Both the position numbers and the translations under genes were made by a program. Of a DNA stretch of 64,000 nt, positions 10,901 to 18,813 are shown one piece after another. Every line of letters begins with the position of its first letter. Within the stretch, counting starts at the first letter, position 1. Where the stretch lies: NCBI RefSeq assembly GCF_000397205.1, contig NC_021237.1:1737001-1801000 (forward strand), given 5' to 3'. The notes under the pieces were generated by a model that did no database searches, had not been told where the DNA came from, and saw only the letters and a program-made list of their open reading frames with translations. The stretch is from Pseudomonas protegens CHA0. Lineage in GTDB: Bacteria; Pseudomonadota; Gammaproteobacteria; Pseudomonadales; Pseudomonadaceae.

Positions 10901-11820
10901 GTTTCGCCGAAGCCAGCCAGGCTGCCCTGGCGGTGCCGCAGACTGCCAAGAGCCAGCAACCGGTGCAAGCCAAGGTATTTGCCGCGGTGGCGGAAAAGAC
11001 CCAGCAGAAGATCGCCGGGCTGTCGATGACGGTGTACCCGGCCCTGGTGGAGGAGGCGGGTACGGTCAAGGAAGGGCGCTTCTCCACCGCTGCCGAAGCC
11101 GAGTTCCAGCATCGCCGGGCCTTGCAGCGCCTGCTGTTGCAGCAACTGGCCGAGCCGGCCAAGTTCCTGCGGGGCAAGTTGCCGGGCCTTACCGAGCTGG
11201 GCCTGCTGTACCGCGAACTGGGCCGGGTCGATGCGCTGGTGGAGGACATTCTCCTGGCCAGCCTCGACAGTTGCATTCTTGAAGGCGAGGCCGTGCTGCC
11301 TCGGGATGGCGCGGGCCTGGCCTCCCTGGCCGAGCGCAAGCGTGGTGCCTGGACCGAGCACGCCGAGCGCCTGGCACGCCTGACCCTGGAGATCCTCAAG
11401 CTCTGGCACGGCCTGCAAAAGCGCTTCAAGGGCAAGATCGACCTGGCCCAGGCCGTGGCCCTCAACGACATCAAGGCCCAGCTGGCGAACCTGGTGTACC
11501 CGGGCTTTGTCCGGGAAACCCCGGCCCTGTGGCTCAAGGAACTGCCGCGTTACCTCAAGGCCGTGGAACTGCGCTTCGAGAAACTCGGCAGCCAGGTGCA
11601 GAAGGACCGGGTCTGGAGCAGCGAGCTCTCGGGCCTGTGGAGCCAGTACCAGACCCGGGCCCAGAAGCATGCCCAGGAAGGCAAGCGCGACCCGCAGCTG
11701 GAGCTGTACCGCTGGTGGCTGGAGGAGTACCGGGTGTCCCTGTTCGCCCAGCAGTTGGGGACCAAGGTGCCGATTTCCGACAAGCGCCTGAGCAAGCAGT
11801 GGAGCCTGGTCGACGCCTGA
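7909..11820 (+). CDS. hrpA: ATP-dependent RNA helicase HrpA
   Basis: 1303 residues, the usual size for bacterial HrpA. DEAH-box motor: Walker A GETGSGKTTQ at residue 95, motif Ia TQPRRIAARS, motif II DEAHERS near residue 192, motif III SATID, motif VI QRKGRCGRVEPG. It is followed by winged-helix, ratchet and OB-fold regions and the long bacterial C-terminal DUF3418-type domain. In E. coli HrpA acts on mRNA and resolves stalled ribosomes. ATG 7909 has no strong ribosome-binding site. The very long open frame on the opposite strand over this gene is a codon-bias shadow. Confidence 0.96.
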   Translation: MTDESPAIDQLLKNLDQAMLGDRHRLRRQLLELRKKPDEAKLAQWLERMQASCNLVTARRQSVPQIRYDDSLPIAAKRDEIKEALLKHQVLIIAGETGSGKTTQLPKICLEIGRGQHGLIGHTQPRRIAARSVASRVAEELATPLGSLVGYQVRFEDQSDSSTLIKLMTDGILLAETQNDRYLERYDTIIVDEAHERSLNIDFLLGYLKTLLPRRPDLKVIITSATIDLERFSKHFDNAPIVEVSGRTFPVETWYRPLTLEQDEEGNRVEDDLTVDQAILATLDEIAAHERSERRSPGDVLVFLPGEREIRDAAEMLRKAQLKHTEILPLYARLSPAEQQRIFQSHPGRRVVLATNVAETSLTVPGIRYVIDSGTARISRYSYRAKVQRLPIEAISQASANQRKGRCGRVEPGICVRLYSEEDFLGRPEFTDPEILRTNLAAVILQMLHLRLGEITAFPFIEPPDGKAISDGFNLLQELSAVDRNSQLTPLGRQLARLPVDPRMGRMLLEAAKLGSLQEVLIVASAMSIQDPRERPPERQQAADQAHAQWKDVDSDFAGLVNLWRGFEEQRQALTASPLRNWCRKNFLNYLRLREWRDSHRQLSLICRDLQLSLNKEPADYPKLHKAVLVGLLSQIGQKTEDGDYLGARQRRFWIHPSSGLGKKRPQWLMTAELVETTKLYARMVAKIEPDWIEPLAGHLVKKNHFEPHWEKKRGQVVAYEQITLFGLIVVGRRPVHYGPVDPVVSRELFIREALVRGEIQSKAKCLSANTQLLEQLDALEAKARRRDILADEETLFAFYDARLPAEIHQTATFDSWYRVHSQKNPQLLIMREEDVLAREASEVTAKQYPDTLHIGDLELALSYHFEPNHPRDGVTLRVPAPLLPALPAERLEWLVPGLIEAKCIALVRNLPKALRKNFVPVPDFVKAALQRMVFAEGSLPQALGRELLRMTGARVSDEAWSEAEQQVESHLRMNLEIVDAQGKFLGEGRDLAELTARFAEASQAALAVPQTAKSQQPVQAKVFAAVAEKTQQKIAGLSMTVYPALVEEAGTVKEGRFSTAAEAEFQHRRALQRLLLQQLAEPAKFLRGKLPGLTELGLLYRELGRVDALVEDILLASLDSCILEGEAVLPRDGAGLASLAERKRGAWTEHAERLARLTLEILKLWHGLQKRFKGKIDLAQAVALNDIKAQLANLVYPGFVRETPALWLKELPRYLKAVELRFEKLGSQVQKDRVWSSELSGLWSQYQTRAQKHAQEGKRDPQLELYRWWLEEYRVSLFAQQLGTKVPISDKRLSKQWSLVDA

Positions 11821-12043
11821 TCTAAAGCCCTTCGCAGGCGCTGGCGTGCCAGCGAAAGCGCCGCCAGGGGCGGTACAGGGTTGACTCCGTCGATCTTGCA
11901 GTTGCGGCGAAATGGCGGAGGTTATGGCAAACTCCGCCGTCATAAATGCCGGCCCCGGCTTTCTGCATCGCAGGCAGCCTGGGCGGATCGGAATAAAGCG
12001 ATGCCAGAAACGGCTCCCCTGGCGGGAGTCGTCCCTTTACGGT

Positions 12044-12061
12044 TTGGCACGTGAGTGCCAA
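12044..12061. promoter_or_regulatory. Perfect 7-bp inverted repeat upstream of the FabH-like gene
   Basis: TTGGCAC (12044-12050) and GTGCCAA (12055-12061) are perfect arms around GTGA, 34 bp before the GTG start at 12095. It could be an operator or a 5'-leader hairpin. A second hairpin, GGCTCCC / GGGAGTC, lies just upstream at about 12012-12030. No regulator can be assigned. Confidence 0.4.
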
Positions 12062-12094
12062 TACCTTCTGCCTCAACACATTAGAGGAACGACC

Positions 12095-13216
12095 GTGCAC
12101 AACGTCGTCATCAGCGGCACCGGCCTGTTTACCCCGGCCAACAGCATCTCCAACGAAGAGCTGGTGGAATCGTTCAATACCTACGTCCACCAGTTCAACA
12201 GTGACAACGCTGCCGCCATCGAGCGCGGCGAAGTGCAGGCCCTGACCGAATCCAACGCTGCCTTCATCGAAAAGGCCTCGGGCATCAAGAGCCGCTTCGT
12301 CATGGACAAGGACGGCATCCTCGACCCGCAGCGCATGGCTCCACGCCTGCCGGAACGCTCCAACGACGAATGGTCGGTACTCTGCCAGATGGCCGTGGCC
12401 GCCGCCGAGCAAGCCCTGCAGCGGGCCGGCAAGACTGCCGCCGACATCGACGGGGTGATCGTCGCCTGCTCCAACCTGCAGCGCGCCTACCCGGCCATCG
12501 CCATCGAAGTCCAGGCCGCACTGGGCATCCAGGGTTTTGGCTTCGACATGAACGTGGCCTGCTCCTCGGCGACCTTCGGCATCCAGGCGGCCTGCAACAG
12601 CGTGCAACTGGGCCAGGCCCGGGCGATCCTGATGGTCAACCCGGAAGTCTGCACCGGGCACCTGAACTTCCGTGACCGCGACAGCCACTTCATCTTCGGT
12701 GACGCCGCCACTGCGGTGGTCATCGAGCGAGCCGACCTGGCCACCTCCGAGCACCAGTTCGACATCGTCAGCACCAAGCTGCTGACCCAGTTCTCCAACA
12801 ACATCCGCAACAACTTCGGCTTCCTCAACCGCGCCGCGCAAGAGGGTATCGGTGCCCGCGACAAGCTGTTCGTCCAGGAAGGCCGCAAGGTATTTCGCGA
12901 TGTATGCCCGATGGTGGCCGAGCTGATCGCTGCACACCTGGAAGAAAACCAGCTCAACGTCAGCGACGTGAAGCGCTTCTGGCTGCACCAGGCCAACCTC
13001 AGCATGAACCACCTGATCGTCAAGAAGCTCCTGGGCCGCGAAGCCTCGGTGGAAGAAGCGCCGGTGATTCTCGACACTTACGCCAACACCAGTTCGGCGG
13101 GTTCGGTGATTGCCTTCCACAAGTACCAGGACGACCTGGCCAGCGGTTCCCTGGCCGTGCTCAGCTCCTTTGGCGCCGGTTATTCGATCGGTAGCGTGTT
13201 GCTGCGCAAGCGTTGA
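12095..13216 (+). CDS. Beta-ketoacyl-ACP synthase III-like protein (PA3286-type)
   Basis: 373 residues. The FabH-type triad is present: Cys156 (NVACSSATFG), His298 (WLHQANLSMN) and Asn331 (YANTSSAGS). GTG 12095 follows AGAGGAAC; the frame is open back to 11912, but that stretch is not family-like. The protein is longer than classical FabH (about 317 residues) and resembles, from memory, P. aeruginosa PA3286, reported to condense medium-chain acyl-CoA from beta-oxidation with malonyl-ACP and so shunt fatty acids back into synthesis. The sigma factor and anti-sigma genes that follow also match the remembered PA3285-PA3284 order. It acts in the cytosol; substrate preference is inferred. Confidence 0.9.
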   Translation: MHNVVISGTGLFTPANSISNEELVESFNTYVHQFNSDNAAAIERGEVQALTESNAAFIEKASGIKSRFVMDKDGILDPQRMAPRLPERSNDEWSVLCQMAVAAAEQALQRAGKTAADIDGVIVACSNLQRAYPAIAIEVQAALGIQGFGFDMNVACSSATFGIQAACNSVQLGQARAILMVNPEVCTGHLNFRDRDSHFIFGDAATAVVIERADLATSEHQFDIVSTKLLTQFSNNIRNNFGFLNRAAQEGIGARDKLFVQEGRKVFRDVCPMVAELIAAHLEENQLNVSDVKRFWLHQANLSMNHLIVKKLLGREASVEEAPVILDTYANTSSAGSVIAFHKYQDDLASGSLAVLSSFGAGYSIGSVLLRKR

Positions 13217-13224
13217 TCCAGGGT

Positions 13225-13264
13225 TGGGGTGTGGCGTCGGGCGGGATTGGCGCGTCACACCCCC
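13225..13264 (+). repeat. Intercistronic hairpin between synthase and sigma factor genes
   Basis: GGGGTGTG near 13226 pairs with CACACCCC ending at 13264, with extra pairing inside. There is no U-run, so it is a weak terminator or a processing or attenuation hairpin, placed just before the sigma factor ribosome-binding site. Confidence 0.4.
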
Positions 13265-13293
13265 TCAAACCTGCATGATTGAACGAGGCACGA

Positions 13294-13908
13294 ATGGCCG
13301 CTGCTGATGACACGCAACTGCTAGAGCGCCTGTTGGCGGGCGAACAAAAGGCTTACAAGGAACTGGTCGGCACCTACCAGAGCGCCATGCGCGCCGTGGC
13401 CTACGCCATTGTCGGCAACCGCCACGCCGACGAAGTGGTACAGGACGCCTGGCTGTCGGTGGTGCGCAACCTGGCGGGTTTCCAGGGGCGTTCCAGCCTC
13501 AAGACCTGGCTGCTGACCATCACCGCCAACGCGGCCAAGAGCCGCTACAAGCAGAACCGCCGGGAAGTGTTGCTCGACGATCTGCCGGCGCCCCATGGCA
13601 CCGTGGGTGATGAGCGTTTCTCCTCCAGCGATGGTCACTGGCTGGTGGCGCCTTTCGCCTGGCACGAAGACACCCCGGAAGCCCTGCTGACCGAGTCCGA
13701 ACTGCGTGACTGCCTGGAGCACACCCTGCTCAGCCTGTCGGAGTTGCAGAGCAGTGTCCTGCTGTTGCGCGAACGCCAGGGCCTGGAGCTGGAAGAGATC
13801 TGTAACCTTTTGGGGCTCACGCTCTCCAATGTCCGGGTACTGCTGCACCGGGCGCGTCTGAAGGTCTTCGCCACCGTGGAGCATTTTGAGGAAACCGGCC
13901 AATGCTGA
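13294..13908 (+). CDS. ECF-type RNA polymerase sigma factor
   Basis: 204 residues. Region 2 is visible in YQSAMRAVAYAIVGNRHADE and VVQDAWLSVVRN, followed by GRSSLKTWLLTITANAAKSR. After an acidic linker, region 4 is visible in LSELQSSVLLLRERQGLELE and ICNLLGLTLSNVRVLLHRAR. ATG 13294 has GAGG 5 bp upstream, better than the TTG at 13279. Its end overlaps the next gene by 7 bp, so sigma and anti-sigma are translationally coupled. From memory it corresponds to PA3285. Targets are unknown; the porin gene 650 bp downstream is one candidate. Confidence 0.92.
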   Translation: MAAADDTQLLERLLAGEQKAYKELVGTYQSAMRAVAYAIVGNRHADEVVQDAWLSVVRNLAGFQGRSSLKTWLLTITANAAKSRYKQNRREVLLDDLPAPHGTVGDERFSSSDGHWLVAPFAWHEDTPEALLTESELRDCLEHTLLSLSELQSSVLLLRERQGLELEEICNLLGLTLSNVRVLLHRARLKVFATVEHFEETGQC

Positions 13909-14135
13909 CCTGCAAGGAACAAGTGGCACGATCCAGCGATTATCTCGATGGCCAGTTGAGCTTTCGCGAGCGCTTGATGGTGCGCCATCATCTGTTGTTC
14001 TGCCCCAATTGCCGGCGTTTCATTCGCCAGATGCGCCTGCTCCAGGCCACCTTGCGGGTGCTTCCGGAGCCGCCCCTGGAAGGTCTCGACGAACTGGCCG
14101 AGCGTCTGGCCGCCGAGCGCCAGAACCACCGCTGA
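13902..14135 (+). CDS. Small zinc-finger anti-sigma factor
   Basis: 77 residues, starting inside the sigma factor gene. It carries the HHLLFCPNC motif (H-x3-C-x2-C) of zinc-associated anti-sigma domains, preceded by Cys4, and then a basic helix and an acidic C-terminal helix. No membrane segment is visible, so it should be cytosolic and respond to a redox or metal signal or act by simple titration. It should bind the upstream sigma factor. Confidence 0.85.
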   Translation: MLTCKEQVARSSDYLDGQLSFRERLMVRHHLLFCPNCRRFIRQMRLLQATLRVLPEPPLEGLDELAERLAAERQNHR

Positions 14136-14155
14136 TCCTGCCCCCCCATGGCTCG

Positions 14156-14297
14156 GTAGCCGCTGTCGAGCCCCGGCGAGGCTGCGAAAAGGCCCGCAGG
14201 GCCTTGCTTGACGGTCTCCCGTCGAACCTCCAGCGCCCTCAGGATCGCGGCGTCTCCTACGGAGCCGTTCGCCGCCTCGCCGGGGCTCGACGGCTAC
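14156..14297. repeat. Long inverted repeat (24-bp arms), REP/MITE-like
   Basis: Arms 14156-14182 and 14274-14297 match over 24 bases apart from a 3-base insertion (CTG) in the left arm. The signature TCGAGCCCCGGCGAGGC is present in both. About 90 bp of GC-rich DNA lies between. It fills the first part of the 424-bp gap between the anti-sigma gene and the porin gene. Confidence 0.75.
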
Positions 14298-14311
14298 AGA
14301 CACCACATGAA

Positions 14312-14337
14312 ACTGTCATCCGATCAAAGGTGACAGT
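14312..14337. promoter_or_regulatory. Inverted ACTGTCA half-sites upstream of the porin gene
   Basis: ACTGTCA (14312-14318) and TGACAGT (14331-14337) are perfect inverted 7-mers separated by 12 bp. CTGTCA is the half-site of PhoB boxes, and OprP-type porins are phosphate-regulated, but a normal PHO box has direct repeats 11 bp apart. This is therefore a candidate operator only. Confidence 0.35.
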
Positions 14338-14430
14338 GTTCTTGTGTCCCCCTATTCCCCCGCAAAGCCCAGGGCAAAGGCTCTAGTACAGGCTTTTTGC
14401 CTTATTTCATTTCGAAGTAAAAAAGTTCCC

Positions 14431-14450
14431 CTGTAATCAAATCTTTATCT
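14431..14450 (+). promoter_or_regulatory. Degenerate PHO-box-like sequence (weak)
   Basis: CTGTAATCAAATCTTTATCT resembles CTGTCAT-N4-CTGTCAT in the first half but only loosely in the second. It sits about 110 bp before the porin start, in an AT-rich stretch suitable for a promoter. Confidence 0.25.
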
Positions 14451-14559
14451 ATCAGCAACCCGGCTGAAATAACCCCTCGCCAAGATTCCCACCCAACACC
14501 AGCGGGCCAACCCCGCGTGTTTTCCAACGCTACAGACCACCAATTAGGGGAACTCTTCG

Positions 14560-15894
14560 ATGATCCGTAAGCACTTCGCCGGTTTTGCCGCCAGCGCCCT
14601 GGCCCTGGCAGTAACCGCCCAGGCTTTCGCTGGCACCGTCACCACCGACGGCGCCGATATCGTAGTCAAAACCAAGGGCGGCCTTGAGGTTGCTACCACC
14701 GACTCCGCGTTCAGCTTCAAGCTGGGCGGTCGTCTGCAAGCCGACTATGGCCGTTTCGACGGGTTCTACACCAAGAATGGTGACAGCGGCGACGGCGCGT
14801 ACTTCCGCCGCGCCTATCTGGAATTGGGCGGCACCGCCTACAAGGATTGGAAATACCAGATCAACTACGACTTCTCCCACAACTCGGGCACCGCCGATGA
14901 CGGTTACTTCGACGAGGCGTCCATCTCCTACGTCGGCTTCAAGCCGGTGACCCTGCGCGCCGGCCGCTTCGACGAAGACTTCGGCCTGGAGAAGGCCACC
15001 AGTTCCAAGTGGGTTACCGCCATGGAGCGTAACGCCGCCTACGAGCTGGCCGACTGGGTCAACTCCCACGAGAACGGCATGGGCCTGCAGGCCAGCTCGG
15101 TGGTCGCCGACATGGCCTACCTGTCCGGCAGCGTGGCGGCCAAGGACATCAACGACAAGGACGGCGACAGCGTCAAGCAGTTCAACGCCCGTGCCGTGTT
15201 CGCCCCGATGCACGAGACCGGCAACGTCCTGCACTTCGGTCTGGACTTTGCCAGCCGTGATGTGAGCGACACCGCTTTCGACTCGCGGATCCGCCCACGC
15301 CTGGGCGTGCGTGGTATCGCCACCAACGGCGGCAACGATGCCGGCACCAACGGCAACCGTGCCACCTTCGGCGGCGGCGCCGGCCTCAACGCGTCGAGCC
15401 AGACGGCCGTTGGCGCCTATGACAATGACCGGGTGTTCGGCGGTGAATTCGCCTTCGCCACCGGCCCGTTCTCGGCCCAGGCGGAATACCTGACCCGCAA
15501 GCTGCAGGCCGACAGCAACGCCTACAAGGACGTCAAGGCCACCGGTTTCTACGGCCAACTGGCCTATACCCTGACCGGCGAGGCCCGGGTGTACAAACTC
15601 GACGGCGCCAAGTTCGACACCATCAAGCCCGAGAACAAGCAGTACGGTGCCTGGGAAGTGTTCTACCGCTACGACAACATCAAGGTCGATGACAAGAACG
15701 TCGTAGCCGCCACCGCCACCCGTGACGTCGGCGATGCCAAGGCCACCATGAACACCATCGGGGTCAACTGGTACGCCAACGAGGCGATCAAGATTTCCGC
15801 CAACTACATCAAGGTCAACACCGACAAGATCACCAACAACGTTGGCGATGACAGCGGCGATGCCCTCGTAGCCCGTGTGCAGTACGTGTTCTAA
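14560..15894 (+). CDS. oprP: OprP/OprO-type phosphate-selective porin
   Basis: 444 residues, close to P. aeruginosa OprP. ATG 14560 has AGGGGA upstream. A signal peptide (basic MIRKH, hydrophobic core, cut after AQAFA) precedes the mature start [17 protein letters not shown], nearly the OprP/OprO N-terminus as I remember it. Alternating beta strands fill the protein and it ends LVARVQYVF with the terminal Phe needed for Bam-dependent insertion. Such trimeric 16-strand barrels take up phosphate or pyrophosphate across the outer membrane. OprP and OprO cannot be told apart here. Expression is probably phosphate-controlled (see upstream sites), and a strong terminator follows. Confidence 0.93.
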   Translation: MIRKHFAGFAASALALAVTAQAFAGTVTTDGADIVVKTKGGLEVATTDSAFSFKLGGRLQADYGRFDGFYTKNGDSGDGAYFRRAYLELGGTAYKDWKYQINYDFSHNSGTADDGYFDEASISYVGFKPVTLRAGRFDEDFGLEKATSSKWVTAMERNAAYELADWVNSHENGMGLQASSVVADMAYLSGSVAAKDINDKDGDSVKQFNARAVFAPMHETGNVLHFGLDFASRDVSDTAFDSRIRPRLGVRGIATNGGNDAGTNGNRATFGGGAGLNASSQTAVGAYDNDRVFGGEFAFATGPFSAQAEYLTRKLQADSNAYKDVKATGFYGQLAYTLTGEARVYKLDGAKFDTIKPENKQYGAWEVFYRYDNIKVDDKNVVAATATRDVGDAKATMNTIGVNWYANEAIKISANYIKVNTDKITNNVGDDSGDALVARVQYVF

Positions 15895-15951
15895 GGCTGT
15901 TGCAACACCCAGGTAGAGCTCTTTCTCATCCGTTATAGCTCCTCTCGTTTT

Positions 15952-15978
15952 AACCCCGCCCCGGCGGGGTTTTTTTTT
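15952..15978 (+). terminator. Rho-independent terminator of the porin gene
   Basis: AACCCCGCC / GGCGGGGTT hairpin followed by a run of nine T, 58 bp after the porin stop. Confidence 0.95.
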
Positions 15979-15998
15979 GCCCGCTGCACGGGCGCCTC

Positions 15999-16400
15999 TC
16001 AAGGGCAGGCGGTTTCGTGCAGGTACAGCCACTGCGCCGCATCGCCCTGCACGCGGATGATCGCCAGGGACAGGCGCGCGCTTTCGACCTGGCCCAGGCG
16101 GTGGGTTTCCTTGTAGTGGATCGCCGCGCTCTGGCCTTCCTGCCACACACAGCGCACCTGGCTGATGCTGATTTCCAGACCGGGGCGTTGGCCCAGGCCT
16201 TCGCGAAACAGCTGTTCCACCTGCTCGCGGCCGACCATGGCGCCGCCGGTGGTGACCATCTGGAAGTCTTCGGCGAACAGCCCCAGCAAGGGATCGATGC
16301 AGGCCTCGGCATCCCCGCGCTGGTTGGTGAAGACGCTGTGAATCAGTTGGTGAATCCAGTGCACGCTGTATTGCGCCTGTCTAGCGATCGAGTTGGGCAT
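15999..16400 (-). CDS. SnoaL/NTF2-like small protein
   Basis: 133 residues. The helix-rich N-terminus and the LLGLFAEDFQMVTTGGAMVG segment followed by beta strands (SAAIHYKETHRLGQ, WLYLHETACP) suggest the cone-shaped NTF2-like fold of SnoaL or DUF4440 proteins. Its start lies 20 bp inside the 3' end of the MFS gene, so the two are translationally coupled. Members range from enzymes to ligand-binding proteins, and no catalytic residues can be named here. Confidence 0.75.
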   Translation of the reverse strand: MPNSIARQAQYSVHWIHQLIHSVFTNQRGDAEACIDPLLGLFAEDFQMVTTGGAMVGREQVEQLFREGLGQRPGLEISISQVRCVWQEGQSAAIHYKETHRLGQVESARLSLAIIRVQGDAAQWLYLHETACP

Positions 16401-17748
16401 GGGAGGCCTCGGGTGGTGGGAGTCGGTTCAGGGTCAACAGGGGTAGCAGGCCGGCTGCGGCGGCCAGCAAAAGGCTCAGGTGGTAGGCGCCGGTGACGCC
16501 CCGATAACCCAGCAGCAGGTTGTAGAGCATCAGCAGCAAGGCCGCGCCGAGGCTGAAGGCCATCTGCCGGTTGATGTTCCAGATCACGCTGGCCTTGTGC
16601 GTATCGGCGCCGTCGAAGTCCAGCAGGGCGGTGGTCTGCGCGGTATTGGCACCGGCGCCTCCGCCCAGGCCCATCAGCAGGTAGGCCAGGCTGATCAGGG
16701 GCAGATCGGCCAGCGAGTCGACCCCGTACAGGCTGGCGATGCCGGCGCTGTGCAGCACCAGGGCGATGGCGAACAGCCGTGCGGCGCCCAGGCGATTGTA
16801 CAAACGTCCGCAGGCGAGCATCGCCAGCAGTGCGCCGGCGGCATACAGCAGCATGAACATGCCGCTGTGCTGGGCGCTCAGGTGCAGGCTCTCCTGAAGG
16901 AAGAACAGGCTCAGCAGATTGACCCCGGTGAAGAGCCCGGGGATCGCGTGATAGATAGCCACCGACAGGCCCAGGCGCGGATTTTTCAGCAGCCGCAGTT
17001 CGACGATGGGCCGGGCGCAGGCCCGACAGTGACGCCGGTAGCACTCGGCCAATAGCAGGCCGGCAACCAGGCCCGGTGCGGCCTGATGGGCCGGGTAGCC
17101 GCTGCCGTACAGCGACATGCCGAGCAACAGGCAGCCCAGGCTCGCAGTCACCAGCAGCAGGCCGCGCAGGTCCGGGCGCGGCGGTGGCGCCGAGCGCTCG
17201 GCGTTGATCCAGCACCAGGACAGCAACGCCGCCAGCAGCGACAGCGGCAGGCTGGCGAAGAACACCCAGCGCCAGGAACTGTGGTCGACAATGGCCCCAC
17301 CCACCGTGGGCGACAGCGCTGGCGCCAGTAGCGCCACGGCCATCACCAGGGTGGAGATCCGCGCCCGTTGCGTGCCCTGGAACAGGTTGAAGGTCAGTGC
17401 CTGCCCCAGGGGAATCAGCAGGCCGCCGGCCATGCCCTGGACCAGCCGCCAGAACACCAGTGGCATGAAGCTGTCGGCCAGCCCGCACATCAGCCCGGCA
17501 ACGCTGAACAGCAGCATCGAGGCGCAGAGCACCTGGCGGTTGCCGAAACGCGCCGCGAGCCAGGTGCTGATGGCGATCACCAGGGTCAGGCCGAGGATGT
17601 AGGCATTGGCGACCCAGGCCACGGCGGCGCTGGACACTTGCAGTTGGGCGGCGATAGTGGGCAGGGCCACCGCCGACATGAAAATGTTGACGCAGTCGAT
17701 GAAGAATCCGAGAAGGAATACCACCGCCACTTTGTATCTGTAAGTCAT
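16381..17748 (-). CDS. MFS drug-efflux-type transporter (DHA2-like)
   Basis: 455 residues with about 14 hydrophobic helices. Helix 1 carries the D-x-x-N-I-F-M-S-A-VALPTIA pattern, followed by WVANAYILGL and the RFGNRQVL loop, all typical of the EmrB/QacA-like DHA2 group of proton-driven exporters. It is divergent from a LysR regulator (17839), a standard arrangement for an inducible efflux pump, and overlaps the SnoaL-like gene downstream. Confidence 0.88.
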   Translation of the reverse strand: MTYRYKVAVVFLLGFFIDCVNIFMSAVALPTIAAQLQVSSAAVAWVANAYILGLTLVIAISTWLAARFGNRQVLCASMLLFSVAGLMCGLADSFMPLVFWRLVQGMAGGLLIPLGQALTFNLFQGTQRARISTLVMAVALLAPALSPTVGGAIVDHSSWRWVFFASLPLSLLAALLSWCWINAERSAPPPRPDLRGLLLVTASLGCLLLGMSLYGSGYPAHQAAPGLVAGLLLAECYRRHCRACARPIVELRLLKNPRLGLSVAIYHAIPGLFTGVNLLSLFFLQESLHLSAQHSGMFMLLYAAGALLAMLACGRLYNRLGAARLFAIALVLHSAGIASLYGVDSLADLPLISLAYLLMGLGGGAGANTAQTTALLDFDGADTHKASVIWNINRQMAFSLGAALLLMLYNLLLGYRGVTGAYHLSLLLAAAAGLLPLLTLNRLPPPEASHAQLDR

Positions 17749-17838
17749 GCCGTCTCCCTTTTGGCGCGCAGCTTAGGGAGCTTGGGGGCAGGGTGTCGAG
17801 GTGCCTATACTTGACGCATTGTTTAATAGGATTTGACA

Positions 17839-18738
17839 GTGAGCGAAAATTTTCACGGCCAGCTGCACCGGGTACAGACCTTTCTTGCGGTGGTGGACTT
17901 CAGTTCATACACCCGCGCCGCGCAGTACCTGGGCATCAGCAAGGCCATGGCCAGCCTGCACATAAAGGCCCTGGAGCAAGCGCTGGCGAGCACCTTGTTG
18001 ATCCGCACCACGCGGCAGGTGACACTGACCGAGACCGGCCAGGCCCTCTACGACGAGTTCAAGGGGATTGTCGCCAATATCGACACCGCCTTCGACAATG
18101 TGCTGCACGGGCGCGACCGGGTCAGTGGCAAGTTGCGCATCAGCTCCACGGCGGAGTATGCCGAGACGTTCGTGTTGCCGATCCTGCCGTTGTTCACCGC
18201 GCGTTATCCCGAGGTGCGCCTGAGTTATCACTTCAACTCGTCGTTGAATGATCTGGTGGCGGAAAAGCTCGACCTAGTGATCCGCCTCGGGCACCTGGCG
18301 GACTCGGGGTTCAAGGGGCGCCAGCTGGCGGACTACGCCATTGTCCTGGTGGCCAGCCCGGCGCTGCTCAAGGACCGGCAGGTGACGCAGCCTGAAGAGC
18401 TCGATGCCTGGCCCTGGATTGGCAACAGCAACCTGGGCGGGCCGCCGGGCTGGACCTTCAGCCATCCGCGCCGTGGCGAGGTGGAGGTCAAGGTCAGCCC
18501 CGGGCACGAGTCCAACTCGGCGACGGCGATTCGCGCCATGGCCCTGGCCGGCCTGGGGCTGGCGGTGCTGCCGGAGTGGATGGTCCTCGATGACCTGGGC
18601 AACGGGCGGCTGGTGCGGGTATTGCCCGAGTACCGGCTGGCCACGCAGCCGGTGCATGTGCTGTTTCCCAACAGTGCGCACCTGCCGCGCAAGTCCCGGG
18701 TGTTCATCGACTTTCTGGCGGAGCACCTGGGGCGCTAG
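17839..18738 (+). CDS. LysR-family transcriptional regulator
   Basis: 299 residues from GTG 17839, which has AGG at 8-bp spacing; TTG 17833 is too close to it. N-terminal HTH: FLAVVDFSSYTRAAQYLGIS and MASLHIKALEQALASTLLIR. The effector domain belongs to the LysR group containing DsdC/AaeR-like regulators (GKLRISSTAEYAET, LDLVIRLGHLADSGF). It is divergent from the MFS pump across about 90 bp and probably regulates it. Confidence 0.88.
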   Translation: MSENFHGQLHRVQTFLAVVDFSSYTRAAQYLGISKAMASLHIKALEQALASTLLIRTTRQVTLTETGQALYDEFKGIVANIDTAFDNVLHGRDRVSGKLRISSTAEYAETFVLPILPLFTARYPEVRLSYHFNSSLNDLVAEKLDLVIRLGHLADSGFKGRQLADYAIVLVASPALLKDRQVTQPEELDAWPWIGNSNLGGPPGWTFSHPRRGEVEVKVSPGHESNSATAIRAMALAGLGLAVLPEWMVLDDLGNGRLVRVLPEYRLATQPVHVLFPNSAHLPRKSRVFIDFLAEHLGR

Positions 18739-18813
18739 CGCTGCGGCGGTTTCGGTGAACCCGGGGATGGAGGATACTCCCCGGGTTGTTCGATCTGAAT
18801 TCCGGGGACCCCG

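Noticed and set aside
6733..11943. A 1736-codon open frame on the minus strand over aceK and hrpA
   Set aside because: It mirrors the third-position GC bias of the real plus-strand genes, has low-complexity Gln/Leu/Gly/Ala-rich translation and no domain.
11912..12094. N-terminal extension of the FabH-like protein of 61 residues
   Set aside because: It covers two leader hairpins; GTG 12095 with AGAGGAAC gives the family N-terminus HNVVISGTGL.
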